Below, piece by piece: positions 38,038 through 48,668 of a stretch of 64,000 bases of DNA. The notes beneath the pieces were generated by a model. It saw nothing but the letters and a program-made list of their open reading frames with translations. It was not told where the DNA came from and did no database searches. This stretch comes from Sorghum bicolor (lineage: Eukaryota > Streptophyta > Magnoliopsida > Poales > Poaceae). The DNA lies in contig NC_012873.2 of the NCBI RefSeq assembly GCF_000003195.3, positions 67,155,615 through 67,219,614 on the forward strand, given 5' to 3'. Numbering within the stretch: the stretch's first letter is position 1; each line of letters begins with the position of its first letter. The translations under genes and the position numbers were made by a program.

Positions 38038-38225
38038 GAGGATGTTTGGTTCCCAGCCTCACATCGCCACACCACAAAGTGTGGCCGCCACGGACATGCA
38101 TGCAGGTGTTTGGTTTATGACAAAAACGTTGGCAGCCACACGTTTCACAGTTCATTTTCTCGCCAAAGGTTAGGCGGAGCCGCCGCAGCGGTGTGGCAAA
38201 GTGTGGACGTCAACCAAACATCCCT
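38038..38225. mobile_element. MITE with ends GAGGATGTTTGGTT / AACCAAACATCCC
   Basis: About 188 bp with inverted ends and TTA on both sides. The interior is GC-richer than the Tourist copies (CACACCACAAAGTGTGGCCG). Confidence 0.75.
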
Positions 38226-38244
38226 TTACATTGTCACACCCTTA

Positions 38245-38588
38245 GGCCCTTTTAGATTGGAGATGAAAAAATTTTAGGTGTCACACCGGATGTGTCAGAA
38301 GAATATCGACAGGGGTTTTTAGAAACTAATAAAAAAACAAATTACATAGCTCGTCAGGAAACTGCAAGACAAATTTATTAAGCATAATTAATTTGTCATT
38401 AGCATACGTGGGTTACTGTAGCACTTAAGGCTAATCATGGAGTAACTAGGCTTAAAAGATTCGTCTCGCGATTCTCAACTATACTGTGTAATTAGTTTAT
38501 TTTTTATCTACATTTAATGTTCCATGCATGTGTTCAAAAATTCGATTGGATAGATGAAAAATTTTTAGGTGGGAAACTAAACAGGGCC
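38245..38588. mobile_element. Longer Tourist-like MITE
   Basis: It starts GGCCCTTTTAGATTGG and ends GGGAAACTAAACAGGGCC. The interior has GGCTTAAAAGATTCGTCTCG and the CATTTAATGTTCCATGCATG block. At about 344 bp it is longer than the others and includes an extra left part. Confidence 0.75.
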
Positions 38589-38632
38589 TCAGTCAGATAG
38601 CAAAGCCCTAGCCACGCTAAAATCACAACCTA

Positions 38633-38854
38633 CTCCCTCCATCTCAAAAAGACTATTATTATTGACTTTGACCAATTATGTTTGATCGCTCGTCTTATTT
38701 AAAATTTTTATGTAAATTCTAAAATAGATAAATCATTATTAAAGTATCTCTAATTATTAAAAAAGTCATATCAAAATAAAAAAGTTCTAATAATACGGTT
38801 GATCAAACAAGATGTCTGAAAGTCAACAACAACGGTTTTTTAAGACGGAGAGAG
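38633..38854. mobile_element. Stowaway-like MITE
   Basis: The ends CTCCCTCCATCTCAAAAAGA and TTTTAAGACGGAGAGAG are flanked by TA. Confidence 0.85.
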
Positions 38855-39769
38855 TATAGTCCAATTTTAAATAGAAGTGTAGACGCAAAATAATACAGGC
38901 ATGTTTGGTTGGTGATGCACTTTGCCACAGCTAATGTTAGTCAAACTATGACTACCATATCAAGTGTGGGAAGCAAAATCAAAACCACACCGTCGTGTTT
39001 AATAAGAAAATGAGTCCATAATGCATGGGATAGCCCGATAACGATATAAGCAACTGTCTAAAAAATTATGACATGACGTACATGTATGCATACTTATCTC
39101 TACAAACGTATGTTATACCCTCGTCCTTTGATTTTATAAGCCCGTTTTAAAAGATGACTAATGAAGTTCCTATAAGGTATCGATGAGCACGTCACATACT
39201 CATAAAAAACAATGTTGCTAAATGCTACGGTAAATCTAAAAAAGTATAAGCAACCGCATCTATCTGGCTGAGGGCTTGAGAACAAAAGGGTAGATTATAA
39301 ACGGGAAAATTGAATTTATGCTTTTAACGGAAAATTATTGCAGTGGATTGAGAAAACTCATTCCTTTTATTTAATTAGGTGCACCCACCTGTCAATGCCT
39401 ATATATAAGCACCTTTTCTCTCCTCCGTCTCCTCTGTCTCAATCTCTCTCATTCACGGCGGCGCCGACGGACCTACATGCTCGACTAGCATGGCTAGAGA
39501 TTCCAGCGAGAAGAGGGAGAAAAGGGGATAAAAAAAAAGGCAGATTAAGGTTTTGAGAAATCCAAAGGATCGATAAAGGAGCTCTGCTGAAGCCTTATTC
39601 CCCTGCATAACATTTTTTTAGAAAAAGTGTTGGTTTTCTCACTACAGTGGAGTTACTCAGCATAAGTCACAACGTATAAAACGTTGAGATACACAACATT
39701 CTCGTTTTTACGACAACGGGGAGGAATAAATAGAATTATGGAGTATACGCTGATTTTAGATTACTTGAT

Positions 39770-40216
39770 ATCAGATTTGGATCCGGGGGCTAAAGCTAGT
39801 TTATGTTATTTTACGCTCAACTAGCCTAAAAATAACCAAATAAGAGAGCTAGATAGTTTTTTTTTGCAATTAGCCCACCCAAAAAAACTATAGCCAAATA
39901 AGAGAGCTAGATAGTTTTTTGCAACTAGCCCCACCTAAAAAAATTATCCCTCCAAAGAGGTGATTATTTGAGCTAGTTTTGCTTGGATCCACATTAATTC
40001 TTTTTTTCTTCAACTCAGGCCACATGAGACCGAGGTTATCCTTTCTTCTAGCGATTGATCCGCCACACTGATCCGCCGCTGTACTGATCCGCCACATTTA
40101 TTTCGTTCTAACCCTTATAACCAAACATGTCTTTAGCTAGAGCTAGTTCAGAGCTAGTCCTAGGCTACAAACTAACTCTAGCCTCCAGTCAAGTTAAAGT
40201 ATCCAAACACGGCCCG
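39770..40216. mobile_element. MITE-like region with GCTAG-rich interior
   Basis: The left part is TTTGGATCCGGGGGCTAAAG and the right part is AAGTATCCAAACACGGCCCG, roughly inverted. It includes a direct duplication of CAAATAAGAGAGCTAGATAG about 57 bp apart (39837 and 39894). Confidence 0.5.
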
Positions 40217-41130
40217 TCTCCACATATGGGAGGGCTCCACGTCCGCCAAACTACGAATGGGTGACTTTGTGCATGATCTCCCAAATTTTCAGCATGACAC
40301 AACCGTATATCTACTACATTGTCTATTTTTAGATGTATAATACTATTTATTTAGGATGAACTAGTTATTTCAAAAACCATAAAAACGTCATATACACGTT
40401 AAGCTCGTTATATTTGTGCATGTAGAATTAGTCACCTACGATCCCCATCCATTTTTTTTTCTAACACTCTATCCTACTTTAGGCCACACATAATAAGTAC
40501 AGACTAGAGCACTGCAGGGCTAATATTGTTTTCCCTACCTAAAGGTTTGACTCAATTAAACTTTATCAAAAGTCCATTTCTTTGGTGCATGGATCTTTAA
40601 TAATAATATACTCCATGCCGGAGGTCATACCTAATGCTTGTTAGATTACCCATTATAGGTTTCATCATTGCAAGCAAATAAGGAGTTATTCACTACCAGT
40701 GTCTATATGCATAATTGTTGTAGATAATATATTGCATGATATTTTGATACTCTACTAGGATTCTAATTGCACTACAACATGCATGGAAGGAGGCACAATT
40801 GGTGTGGCTATATATATCACTGAATCTCTTTATACACAGGAATTTATAGATTGCACATTTCATTCATATATATTCCCCTATAATAGGAGTAGTATTATTA
40901 CCCAGGAATTTATAAACTGCTGATACTAGTTGCTCGGGTAACCCCAGCAATTACGCATCCTCCCAACCAGGTTGTTGCGGAAAAAGATCCTCCGCAAAGC
41001 ATGCATAGCGCGGAGAAATGGAAAAAGCGGAAAAGTATGGAAGCCTGGGCCCACCGCACCAACACGCAGATTGACACGGACACCTCAATCCCAGCTGTCC
41101 CCACACGCCTCCCCGACCCAAGCCACGCAG

Positions 41131-41172
41131 GAGAGGGGAGAGAGAGAGAGAGAGAGAGCGCGCGCGCGCGCC
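41131..41172. repeat. GA then GC dinucleotide tract upstream of the PB1 gene
   Basis: A run of GA repeats passes directly into CG/GC repeats about 250 bases before the start codon, probably in the promoter or leader. Confidence 0.85.
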
Positions 41173-41412
41173 AGGCCAAACCCAGTCAAGAGACCCCTCC
41201 TCCGAAACCGCCACGCTTCCAGAATCCCAGCGACGGCCGCTCGCTAATCCGTCCCCAAACCCACCCGCCCGCCAGCCGCTAATCGCAGCGCAGGCATTCC
41301 CCACCTACCCTTATAACACGCTCCCCTTCTCCCCTACCTCCGCGCCTCCTTTTTCCAATCTCGACTCCAATCCTCCCGACCCCCAACCCTAGCGCCGCTC
41401 CGAGCCGCCGCC

Positions 41413-43113
41413 ATGGCCGAATCCGGCGACTCGTCCCCGAACTCCGCCGCCGCAACGGAGGACTCGCACCACGAGGCGTCGGAGGCCGCGGCTGCGGCAG
41501 CAGCGGCGGCGGCGGTGCATGCGCAGCCGGCGCCGCAGCCACGCCCGCCGCCGCCGCCCTCCAAGGTGCGGCTGATGGTCAGCTACGGGGGCCGCATCCA
41601 GCCGCGCCCACACGACAACCAGCTCGCGTACGTCAACGGCGAGACCAAGATCCTGTCGCTCGAGAGGCCGCTCGTCTTCGCCGACTTCGCCGCGCGCCTC
41701 GCCGCGCTGTCCGGGAACGCCGGCGACGTCTGCGTCAAGTACCAGCTTCCCGGGGAGGACCTGGACGCGCTCGTCTCCGTCACCAACGACGAGGATCTGG
41801 AGCACCTCGTCCTCGAGTACGACCGCCTCCACCTCCAACGCCCAGCCACGGCCTCCTCCGCGGGGTCCGGGTCCGGGTCCGGCTCCAGCCGCGGCGGATC
41901 CACGCTTAGGCTCAGGGTCTTCCTCTTCCCCGTCCAGTCGCCCCAGCTACCTCCGCCGCCGCCGCAGCCGGCCGGGCTCCTCGAGCCCAAGGCGGAACAG
42001 CGCCACTGGTTCGTCGAGGCGCTCAACACCGTCCCGCTTCCCCCATCCAAGCAGGACCCGCCGCCCGTGCCACCGCAGCAGTCGTCCCCGCCGCAGCAGC
42101 ACAAGCAGGAGTCGGTGTTCCCGCAGCAGTCGCCGCCGCAGGCCAAGCACGAGGCGGTGTTCGTCCAGCAGGCTCCGCCTCAGCCGCACACGGTGGTGCA
42201 GATGCCGCCGCCGCCGCAGCAGCAGCTGGCGCACGTGGTGCTCGCGGCGGCGAGCCCGGACTACCTGTTCGGTCTCGACAACGGCTTCGTCCCTCCCCCG
42301 GCGGTGAAGGTCAAGGACCCGGCGGGTGATCCTCCGACGGTCAGGGAGAACGTGCCCGTGGAGATAGCCGCCAAAAATGACGACCGCCATCCCAACCCCA
42401 ACGCGGGCGACCACGTGGCTGTCTCGCCTGTCGTCTCTCCTGCAAAGTATCAGCGCCAGATCCAGGAGCTCGAGAAGCTGCAGGTCGCCGACAACGCCAC
42501 CCACCAACCACCACCACCTGCGGCGGCGCCAGCGCCTGCTCCGGCACCTTCCCTCGTCCCCGTCCCCGTCCCCGCCGCCCTCCCGAGGAACGGCAGCGAC
42601 GACTCCCTGACCCGCGCCTACCCTCCCGCCACCGCCACCCCAACCGCCAACGCGGAGTACTACCTTCCAAAGTTCCCGGAGAAGCCCCCCGTGCCGCCGC
42701 CGTCATCAGCTCCGCCAGCCACGGCATACCTGCAGGTGCAGGGCAGGTACGCATCCGTCGCTCCTGGCTCGGGCGCGGACCATGGCCCCGTGTTCTTCAT
42801 CCCGGCGCCCCACGGCTACTTCGCCGCCACCGCTTCCCCAGGTGCGACATCCTACCCCGCCGTGTACGCCGTCGCGCCACCCAGTGCCACCCCCACCGCC
42901 AATGGCTCCGCCCCGCCGTCACCCGCTGTGTCGAGTGCCACGGCCTACGCCCCCGCCCCAACACAGGTCGCGTACGACAGCAATGGCCGCGCCATCTACT
43001 ACACCAGCATGCTCCCCCAGTACCCTTCGGCTGTCAATGGCATGTCGGCGGCGGGCGCGGTGCTCGGGACAGAGCCCGCGAAGCCGGTGGCCGTGAAGCC
43101 GACCGTCTCGTGA
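41413..43113 (+). CDS. PB1-domain (Phox/Bem1) protein, intronless
   Basis: 566 aa, single exon. The N-terminus is Ser/Ala-rich with a 10-Ala run (about 25-34) and a Pro run. The PB1 domain covers about residues 51-142: it opens KVRLMVSYGGRIQPRPHDNQ, with YVNGETKIL and a C-terminal acidic OPCA-type segment (LPGEDLDALVSVTNDEDLEHL). The rest is long, disordered and rich in Pro, Gln and Ala, with no second folded domain recognised. This matches the plant octicosapeptide/PB1 family, which act as protein-interaction adaptors. The partner cannot be read from sequence. The ATG lies in GCCGCCATGG, a strong plant context. GC content is very high, as is common for grass single-exon genes. Low-complexity antisense frames over it are shadows. 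Confidence 0.92.
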   Translation: MAESGDSSPNSAAATEDSHHEASEAAAAAAAAAAVHAQPAPQPRPPPPPSKVRLMVSYGGRIQPRPHDNQLAYVNGETKILSLERPLVFADFAARLAALSGNAGDVCVKYQLPGEDLDALVSVTNDEDLEHLVLEYDRLHLQRPATASSAGSGSGSGSSRGGSTLRLRVFLFPVQSPQLPPPPPQPAGLLEPKAEQRHWFVEALNTVPLPPSKQDPPPVPPQQSSPPQQHKQESVFPQQSPPQAKHEAVFVQQAPPQPHTVVQMPPPPQQQLAHVVLAAASPDYLFGLDNGFVPPPAVKVKDPAGDPPTVRENVPVEIAAKNDDRHPNPNAGDHVAVSPVVSPAKYQRQIQELEKLQVADNATHQPPPPAAAPAPAPAPSLVPVPVPAALPRNGSDDSLTRAYPPATATPTANAEYYLPKFPEKPPVPPPSSAPPATAYLQVQGRYASVAPGSGADHGPVFFIPAPHGYFAATASPGATSYPAVYAVAPPSATPTANGSAPPSPAVSSATAYAPAPTQVAYDSNGRAIYYTSMLPQYPSAVNGMSAAGAVLGTEPAKPVAVKPTVS

Positions 43114-46074
43114 TCACACCAGCTTACACCTCACCTCACAGCACAGCACCTCATCGCCAATGGATCAAAGGAGTTTTCCAGTTTTTCTTTCATCCTCATC
43201 CGCCCACTCGTCAATATGCGTTCGTTAATACCGTGTCAGTTGGATTCGTTATTGTCCCTAGTATTCACCTATATATTTCCGCTTTTAAATTGTCTAGAGT
43301 TTTTTTGGTTTGGTGTTCTGGGTTCATGATATGATTATGCAAGTATTAGTGGTTCTTTGGTGTGCTTAGATGTACATACAGAGTCTGTGGACATAATGGA
43401 TAAGTAATATATATATTAGCCTACTATTGGAGAGTTGAGTCGAGTTGGAGTTGTTTAACAATCTTGGAGGTTGTCATCACTTCTACTAGTAGCATTTGTT
43501 AATTCTTTGGATTGCTGTATCGATTAATTCCAGAAATTCAATGGCCATGTGATCTCTCGGTACTCTTGCACTGCACTCTTTGATGAGCGTGTTTATGTTA
43601 TTTCTTTGTCAATTGCTGCTCCCCTGTGGGCAACTACAGTGGTTCTGCGCTGATCACGGGAGATCAACGTGGTGCATTTATGTATATATGTACTACGACT
43701 CCTATGTAGGAGTATGAGCTGTGGGGAGTGTTGGTTACAGAATTTAATGGTGTAAAAGTTCAGTCATTGTTGCAATACACTTTTATGTGGCGATGTTGTT
43801 GTCCGTGATGCCTGTTAAATGTTGTATGGTGATGCAGCAGTGATGTAGTACTCCACTGCTGCTGGTAATCGTTCTTCCAAGTGCATTTTGATGCGTTTTG
43901 GTATCGAAACAGGGTATCGTTTCATGTGTGGTAAATTAGTCTGCATCAAATTTGTTAGCAAGGTCTGAATGTCTGATGCTGGGCGAGGCTGTGATGCCGT
44001 GCTGGGATAATAGTGAGCTCTGCATGAAGCACCATAAATGCGAGGCAATTACCCGTTCATTAACTTGACACTGACCCTTGCCACATGATCGTTGAAAACG
44101 AAGGCATCTCCGTTCTGAAGTCCCTCTTCCTCCCCCATGTAACGACAGCTTTTATTCCCAAACGACAGGGGCGCCGTCTCTCTTGTTCCCGCCCAGCCCA
44201 TTGTCACCTCCACGGCATTCCCGCCGCGCTTGCTTTGCATTCTTTTGTGCTTTGACAAACAGAACTGTGCATGCTTCCCCATCCCCCACCAAAGACGACG
44301 CTGCGTGCGTCGAAAAAATGCCTGGGATGCCCTTGCATCGCAAAGAGGATCTTTCGACGCCCATCGAGGTATCATGCTCACTCTACCCATGCCTCTTTTG
44401 GGCAAAGATGTTTAGCTTCTGCTGGTGCTGCGGCATGGCTTTTGACCAAAGCCCTTCGGCGATGTGTTGTGCTCGCCCAGGGACGTCGCCCCCTTTCCCT
44501 TGCGCATAGAAATGCCGTGTCATGTCATCCATTGCCGCTTTCTCCACCTGTTGATGATGGATCCCTGGCCGTGAGATCTCTTCTTTGCCTCGGTTCGGCT
44601 CAGCACTCGAGCACCCACCCCTAGCAGCAGCCAGACAGAAGCAGTGGGTGCAGCAGCAGCCGATAGCTGCCCTGGAACTGGAACTGTGAGACGAGCCACG
44701 AGCACTGCTTCTCCTCAGCTGCCGACCTGTGATCGAGCAGCGATGACAGCTTCAGCTCTGCATTTGGACCTGCATGCGCCCGGCAAGGAAGGCAGCAGCC
44801 ATGGCACCGCACGTCCGCACATGGATCGGCCTGAGTAGGAGCAGGACCCCTGGTGCTGTAGAGGTGCCGGTGCCGGTGCCGCTTTCGAGCTCGTTCCGGT
44901 TGCCCCGGGAGCTTTGAATGCACACACATGTACTAGGAGTACTCCTACACACTCGTTTGGGTTGGGTGGCTGGTCGCCGCAGGTCACCCAGCAAGCATTA
45001 ATCCCGTCTGGTGAACGGCGAGAGCTGCTGCTCATGTGCCTGATGTGAGTGTGAGAGTGACGTCAGAGCCAGGAGAGAGCCGGTGGTTGCTGCACCTGCC
45101 CATCGAGATGGATAGCGAGACACTCATGGGTCGGCCCGGCGCCATCAAAAGGCTCCGCCGCACTTGGGAAAAGGCCCAGTCTATCCGGCCCTGCGTATCT
45201 GTAGTGTGCTGCATGCGCTTCACTGGTGAATTGTGATTGGTGAACCTTACCTCGCCGGCGCCGGCGTCGTGCCGCCCCGTCAGAAGAAAGCGACGGTCTC
45301 TGAGTACGTTCGTGTTGCTCTGCCAAGCCCTCGAGCATTCCAGATTTGCTGTCCGTGCTCTGCTGCCTGCCCGCTCATCGTCCGCTCCGCATGATTGCTG
45401 TTCCGCGAGAGCTGTCACGGATCATGATTCGCCTCGCCTCTCGCTCTCGTCAGTGCATGCACTGGTGGTGTCTGTAAGCGCAGGCATGTCTTTCCTGGAC
45501 CAAAGTTTCAAAAATGTCTGGCATGGACCCTGGAGTAGATGATTCCGATCATCTTTTTTGATGCAGAAGTAGCAGTCTGTCCGTGATTATACTACCCGGT
45601 GGTCGTACGTTACATCCTTGATGATGATGATGATGATGATGATTGAACTGTTTGGGTTTAAGAGGTGTCTGCATGTCGTCTATGAAGGATCCAAAAGGCA
45701 GGGTAAAGGCAGAGTGATGACTTCAGGAAAAAGAAACAAAGGTAGCATGGACCAGTTGGGAATGTAACTATGTTATTTGCTTCTTTCCCGTGCTCTGAGC
45801 TTATTATAGCGCCTACTATGCAGCTCTCTCCGTTGCAGTTGCACGCCAATGAGAACTGGGGTCGTCACGTCGCCACGGCAGAGCAAGCGTGCCCGTGCCG
45901 AGGGTCCTGATCCATGTGAATCATTGCTAACTTGAAGATTGCCGTGTTCGACGTTCCCCGAATATGACTTTGTCCGGGGTTATATTAGAAAAATTAAGCA
46001 TTTGCAACAATGTTCTATTCTAAATCATGCATTAAAGGCATGATTAATAAAGTACTAATTACCGAAATGGATTG

Positions 46075-46200
46075 ACTAAACCATAGCAGAGTGGTTAGAA
46101 AATCGTACCCCTGAGCGAGACTAGTGCCCGCTGCTAGTCACATCTTAACGAGCCTCGTTGAGGTAGTTAAGAGGTTCCATAGACCTGCTCTTCCAATTAT
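46075..46200 (+). mobile_element. Possible tRNA-derived SINE remnant
   Basis: An A-box-like TAGCAGAGTGG at about 46085 is followed about 75 bases later by a B-box-like GGTTCCATAGACC. No clear tail or target duplication was found, so this is tentative. Confidence 0.3.
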
Positions 46201-46440
46201 ATATAGGTGCATGCGAACACACTCCAAATTACCGAACACAAATAGAGAGCAGGAAAATTTTTAATTTGACTACCACAACAGAGAAAGTAGAAGAATTTAT
46301 ATAGGGAGAATAACCTCCTTTCTCTGTATCAACTAGCGGTGTGGTATTTACGTACTAATGTTGTACTTTCCACTTTCACTTGTGATCTTATATAAACATT
46401 GAAGCGCTCATTAGGAAACATACACAATGGCCTTTGAGAT

Positions 46441-46560
46441 TTATTGTTAGAATTTCTGTATATGGGTTGCAGAGTAGCCCATAAACAAATTCTAGCACAA
46501 TTATTAGAATTTCTTTATATGGGTTGGAGAGTAGCCCATAAATAAATTCTTAACACAAAA
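46441..46560. repeat. Two tandem hairpin units of about 60 bp
   Basis: Each unit reads TAGAATTTCTNTATATGGG, then a short loop, then CCCATAAANAAATTCT, so each copy is itself an inverted repeat and the two copies are in tandem. Confidence 0.85.
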
Positions 46561-46849
46561 TGGCCATTCAGGACTGTTTGGTTCGTCCTGATGCAATGTT
46601 GTCCAGCAGGACCAGACGTCTGGTTTTTTAATACCTGGACTATACGGTTGCTTGGCTGGCTCCTTGTTTGGGAGGCATGCAACTATGCAAGTGTGCAAGA
46701 TCTGTTAGAGTTTTTTTTTTGAGGGAAGATCTATTAGAGGGTTTTTTTGAGGGAAGATAGAGATTTTTTTTTTTGAGAATCGGGAAGATAGAGATAAGAT
46801 GCACGGGCTTGCGTCCGGGGTGATTAACCGAGTGCGTGATATGATACTC

Positions 46850-46948
46850 AATCCCATTCTTGGAGAATGGAAGGGAAACGGCAGAGGCCCATACATCCCA
46901 ATCCCATTCTTGGAGAAGGGAAGGGAAACGGCAGAGGCCCATACGGCC
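46850..46948. repeat. Tandem duplication, 50-bp unit
   Basis: The unit ATCCCATTCTTGGAGAANGG plus AAGGGAAACGGCAGAGGCCC and ATAC occurs twice in a row with few changes. Confidence 0.95.
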
Positions 46949-47444
46949 CAATTTCAAGTTCACTGCCTTGTCGAAGCTTCGCTGTCAGCCTGCACTGCAG
47001 TACCGAGACCGTAGCCCATAGACACCACTTCTCGACGGGCCCGTGAAGAAACTGGCGATTGTTGGCACGTCGCACCCAGCTTTTGCCCCGCCTGCCCTGC
47101 CCCATCTGGCCCATCTCCACTCCGCCGCCGACTTGAGCGAGCGCCCACAAGAATGGAACTGGGCGCGGGCCGGTTGCGCAGGCCACCGGTGGGCGGGGCG
47201 GGGCCCATCCATCTCCGGCCGCGACCGCGAGAGGTCGAGAGGAGAAGAAAAGCACGAGTTGCTTCTGGCTGCCGGCTGTCCTCTCGCGATGTGGATGTCG
47301 TCAGCCTGCTCGATCGGCGCCCACCGGAGCACGAACAAGGCCAAGGAAGACGGTCAAGAGGTCGGTCCACGATTATAAAACATGGAGCCTCGTATTCTGT
47401 CAACTGGCACCCGTTGATCCTGCCCTTCCATTCCTGGAAAGTAA

Positions 47445-47690
47445 GGCCTCGTTTAGATACGTCCAAAAACCCAAAACTTTACAAGATTCCCTATCACATC
47501 GAATCTTGCGGCACATGTATGGAACATTAAACATAGATAAAAAAGATAACTAATTACATAGTTTACATGTAAATCACGAGACGAATCTTTTAAACCTAGT
47601 TGCTCCATGATTGGATAATGTTTGTCAAATAAAAACGACGAAAGTGCTACAGTGTCAAAATCCAAAAAGTTTTTGGATGTAAACAAGGCC
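47445..47690. mobile_element. Tourist-like MITE with TAA target duplication
   Basis: The ends GGCCTCGTTTAGATACG and GGATGTAAACAAGGCC are flanked by TAA on both sides. It is complete and in full agreement with the family. Confidence 0.92.
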
Positions 47691-47923
47691 TAAAGCAGCA
47701 GTAGTATTTGCCGTTCTGTACCTGCCGTTCACGTTCTTGGTCTGTTGGTCAGCCCTGGCGAGTCATGCCACTTTCCGACACATAAACAATAATATGCTCT
47801 GCTTGCACTACCGTTTGTTACCTTTTACTACTACTTTACCACCACTGCTCGAGTCCCCGAGTTCCGTTTCGACTGCGGCAGGGTCAGGGACACAAAGGCC
47901 AAGATTCTCAAGGTTTTGACTCA

Positions 47924-48105
47924 GGCCTTGTTTAGTTCACCCTAAAAAACAAAAAGTTTTTAAGATTTTCCGTCACATCGAATTACACAGTTTAGTTGTA
48001 AATCACGATACGAATCTTTTGATCCTAGTTAGTCTATGATTGGATAATATTTGTCACAAACAAACGAAAATGCTACGGTACCGAAAACTTTTTTACTTTT
48101 CGAAA
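47924..48105. mobile_element. Tourist-like MITE, right end truncated
   Basis: It starts GGCCTTGTTTAGTTCACC and follows the family to AAATGCTACGGTACCGAAAA. It lacks the right terminal repeat and lies about 560 bp upstream of the CCR-like start codon. Confidence 0.8.
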
Positions 48106-48450
48106 CTATGCACGAGCACGAGCATGACGGTGCCACAGTTGGGCTTGCTGATTGATTCCCAGCAGCAGCAGTCCCCTTCAGTGGCCCACACCACAGCGTC
48201 GTTGAAAGCAGGGAATCTCCCTCCGCATCTACTCTGCGCGCGCTCAGCTCACCACGCGGCTCCCACGCCCCTGAATTCTCCGAAACCGAAACCCACCCAA
48301 ACTGCTGGGTGCTGGACTGCTGGTGCTGCCTGGCCTCCCAAGTCCCAACCCGCCCGCCCGCCCGCCCCACGCCACGCCCGCCGCTGAATAAACAGGGCAT
48401 GAAGTCCCCGGTGCTTCGCGCGAAAAAAGGCGATCGGTCGCAGTTGCGCC

Positions 48451-48537
48451 TCCCCCAACCACGACCTCTCATCTCTCACGGCCGGCCCAGCGGCTCTCGG
48501 TATAAATACGGGCAGCCACCATACATCCCAGGGTCAC
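48451..48537 (+). promoter_or_regulatory. Core promoter of the plus-strand CCR-like gene
   Basis: The block CCCCCAACCACGACCTCTCA, a spacer, then the TATA box TATAAATA at 48501-48508 and ACGGGCAGCCACCATACATC is repeated, with small changes, upstream of the minus-strand paralogue. The CCAACCAC core resembles MYB-bound AC elements of phenylpropanoid genes without being a perfect match. The transcription start is likely near 48535. Confidence 0.7.
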
Positions 48538-48668
48538 CACACAACACAAGACCAACACACATCTGTCGACGAGAGTAAGAGAGATCGAGGGACTCAACTG
48601 TTCCAATTCCACACACATTCCACTAGCTGCAGCTTAAGCATCGGCACTTGGAGCAGCACCGCATCACC

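Larger units (their letters stand above)
26147..41412. other. Long intergenic stretch, MITE-rich, no gene recognised
   Basis: About 15 kb. The first 300 bases are likely CLE 3' UTR. Patches with higher GC and longer frames at 26.6-27.6, 28.98-29.42 and 36.7-37.7 kb show no family motif and have equally long frames on the other strand. The block 29.4-36.5 kb is very AT-rich and packed with Tourist and Stowaway pieces. The 38-40.2 kb part holds further MITEs. The last 450 bases before the PB1 gene are its probable promoter and leader, including a GA/GC tract. Confidence 0.55.
43114..48450. other. Intergenic stretch after the PB1 gene
   Basis: The first 250-600 bases are likely 3' UTR. The part 44.0-45.6 kb is mid-GC with frames up to 128 codons on both strands but no motif, and a noncoding transcript is possible. 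It holds a GATGAT run (45621-45641), a SINE-like piece (46075-46200), tandem duplications (46441-46560, 46850-46948), T-rich GGGAAGATAGAG repeats at 46700-46800, a GC-rich patch with overlapping frames at 46.97-47.44 kb, and two Tourist-like MITEs (47445-47690, 47924-48105). Confidence 0.55.

Noticed and set aside
41947..42754. Antisense frames of 137-187 codons within the PB1 gene
   Set aside because: They are low-complexity shadows of a Pro/Gln/Ala-rich coding region.
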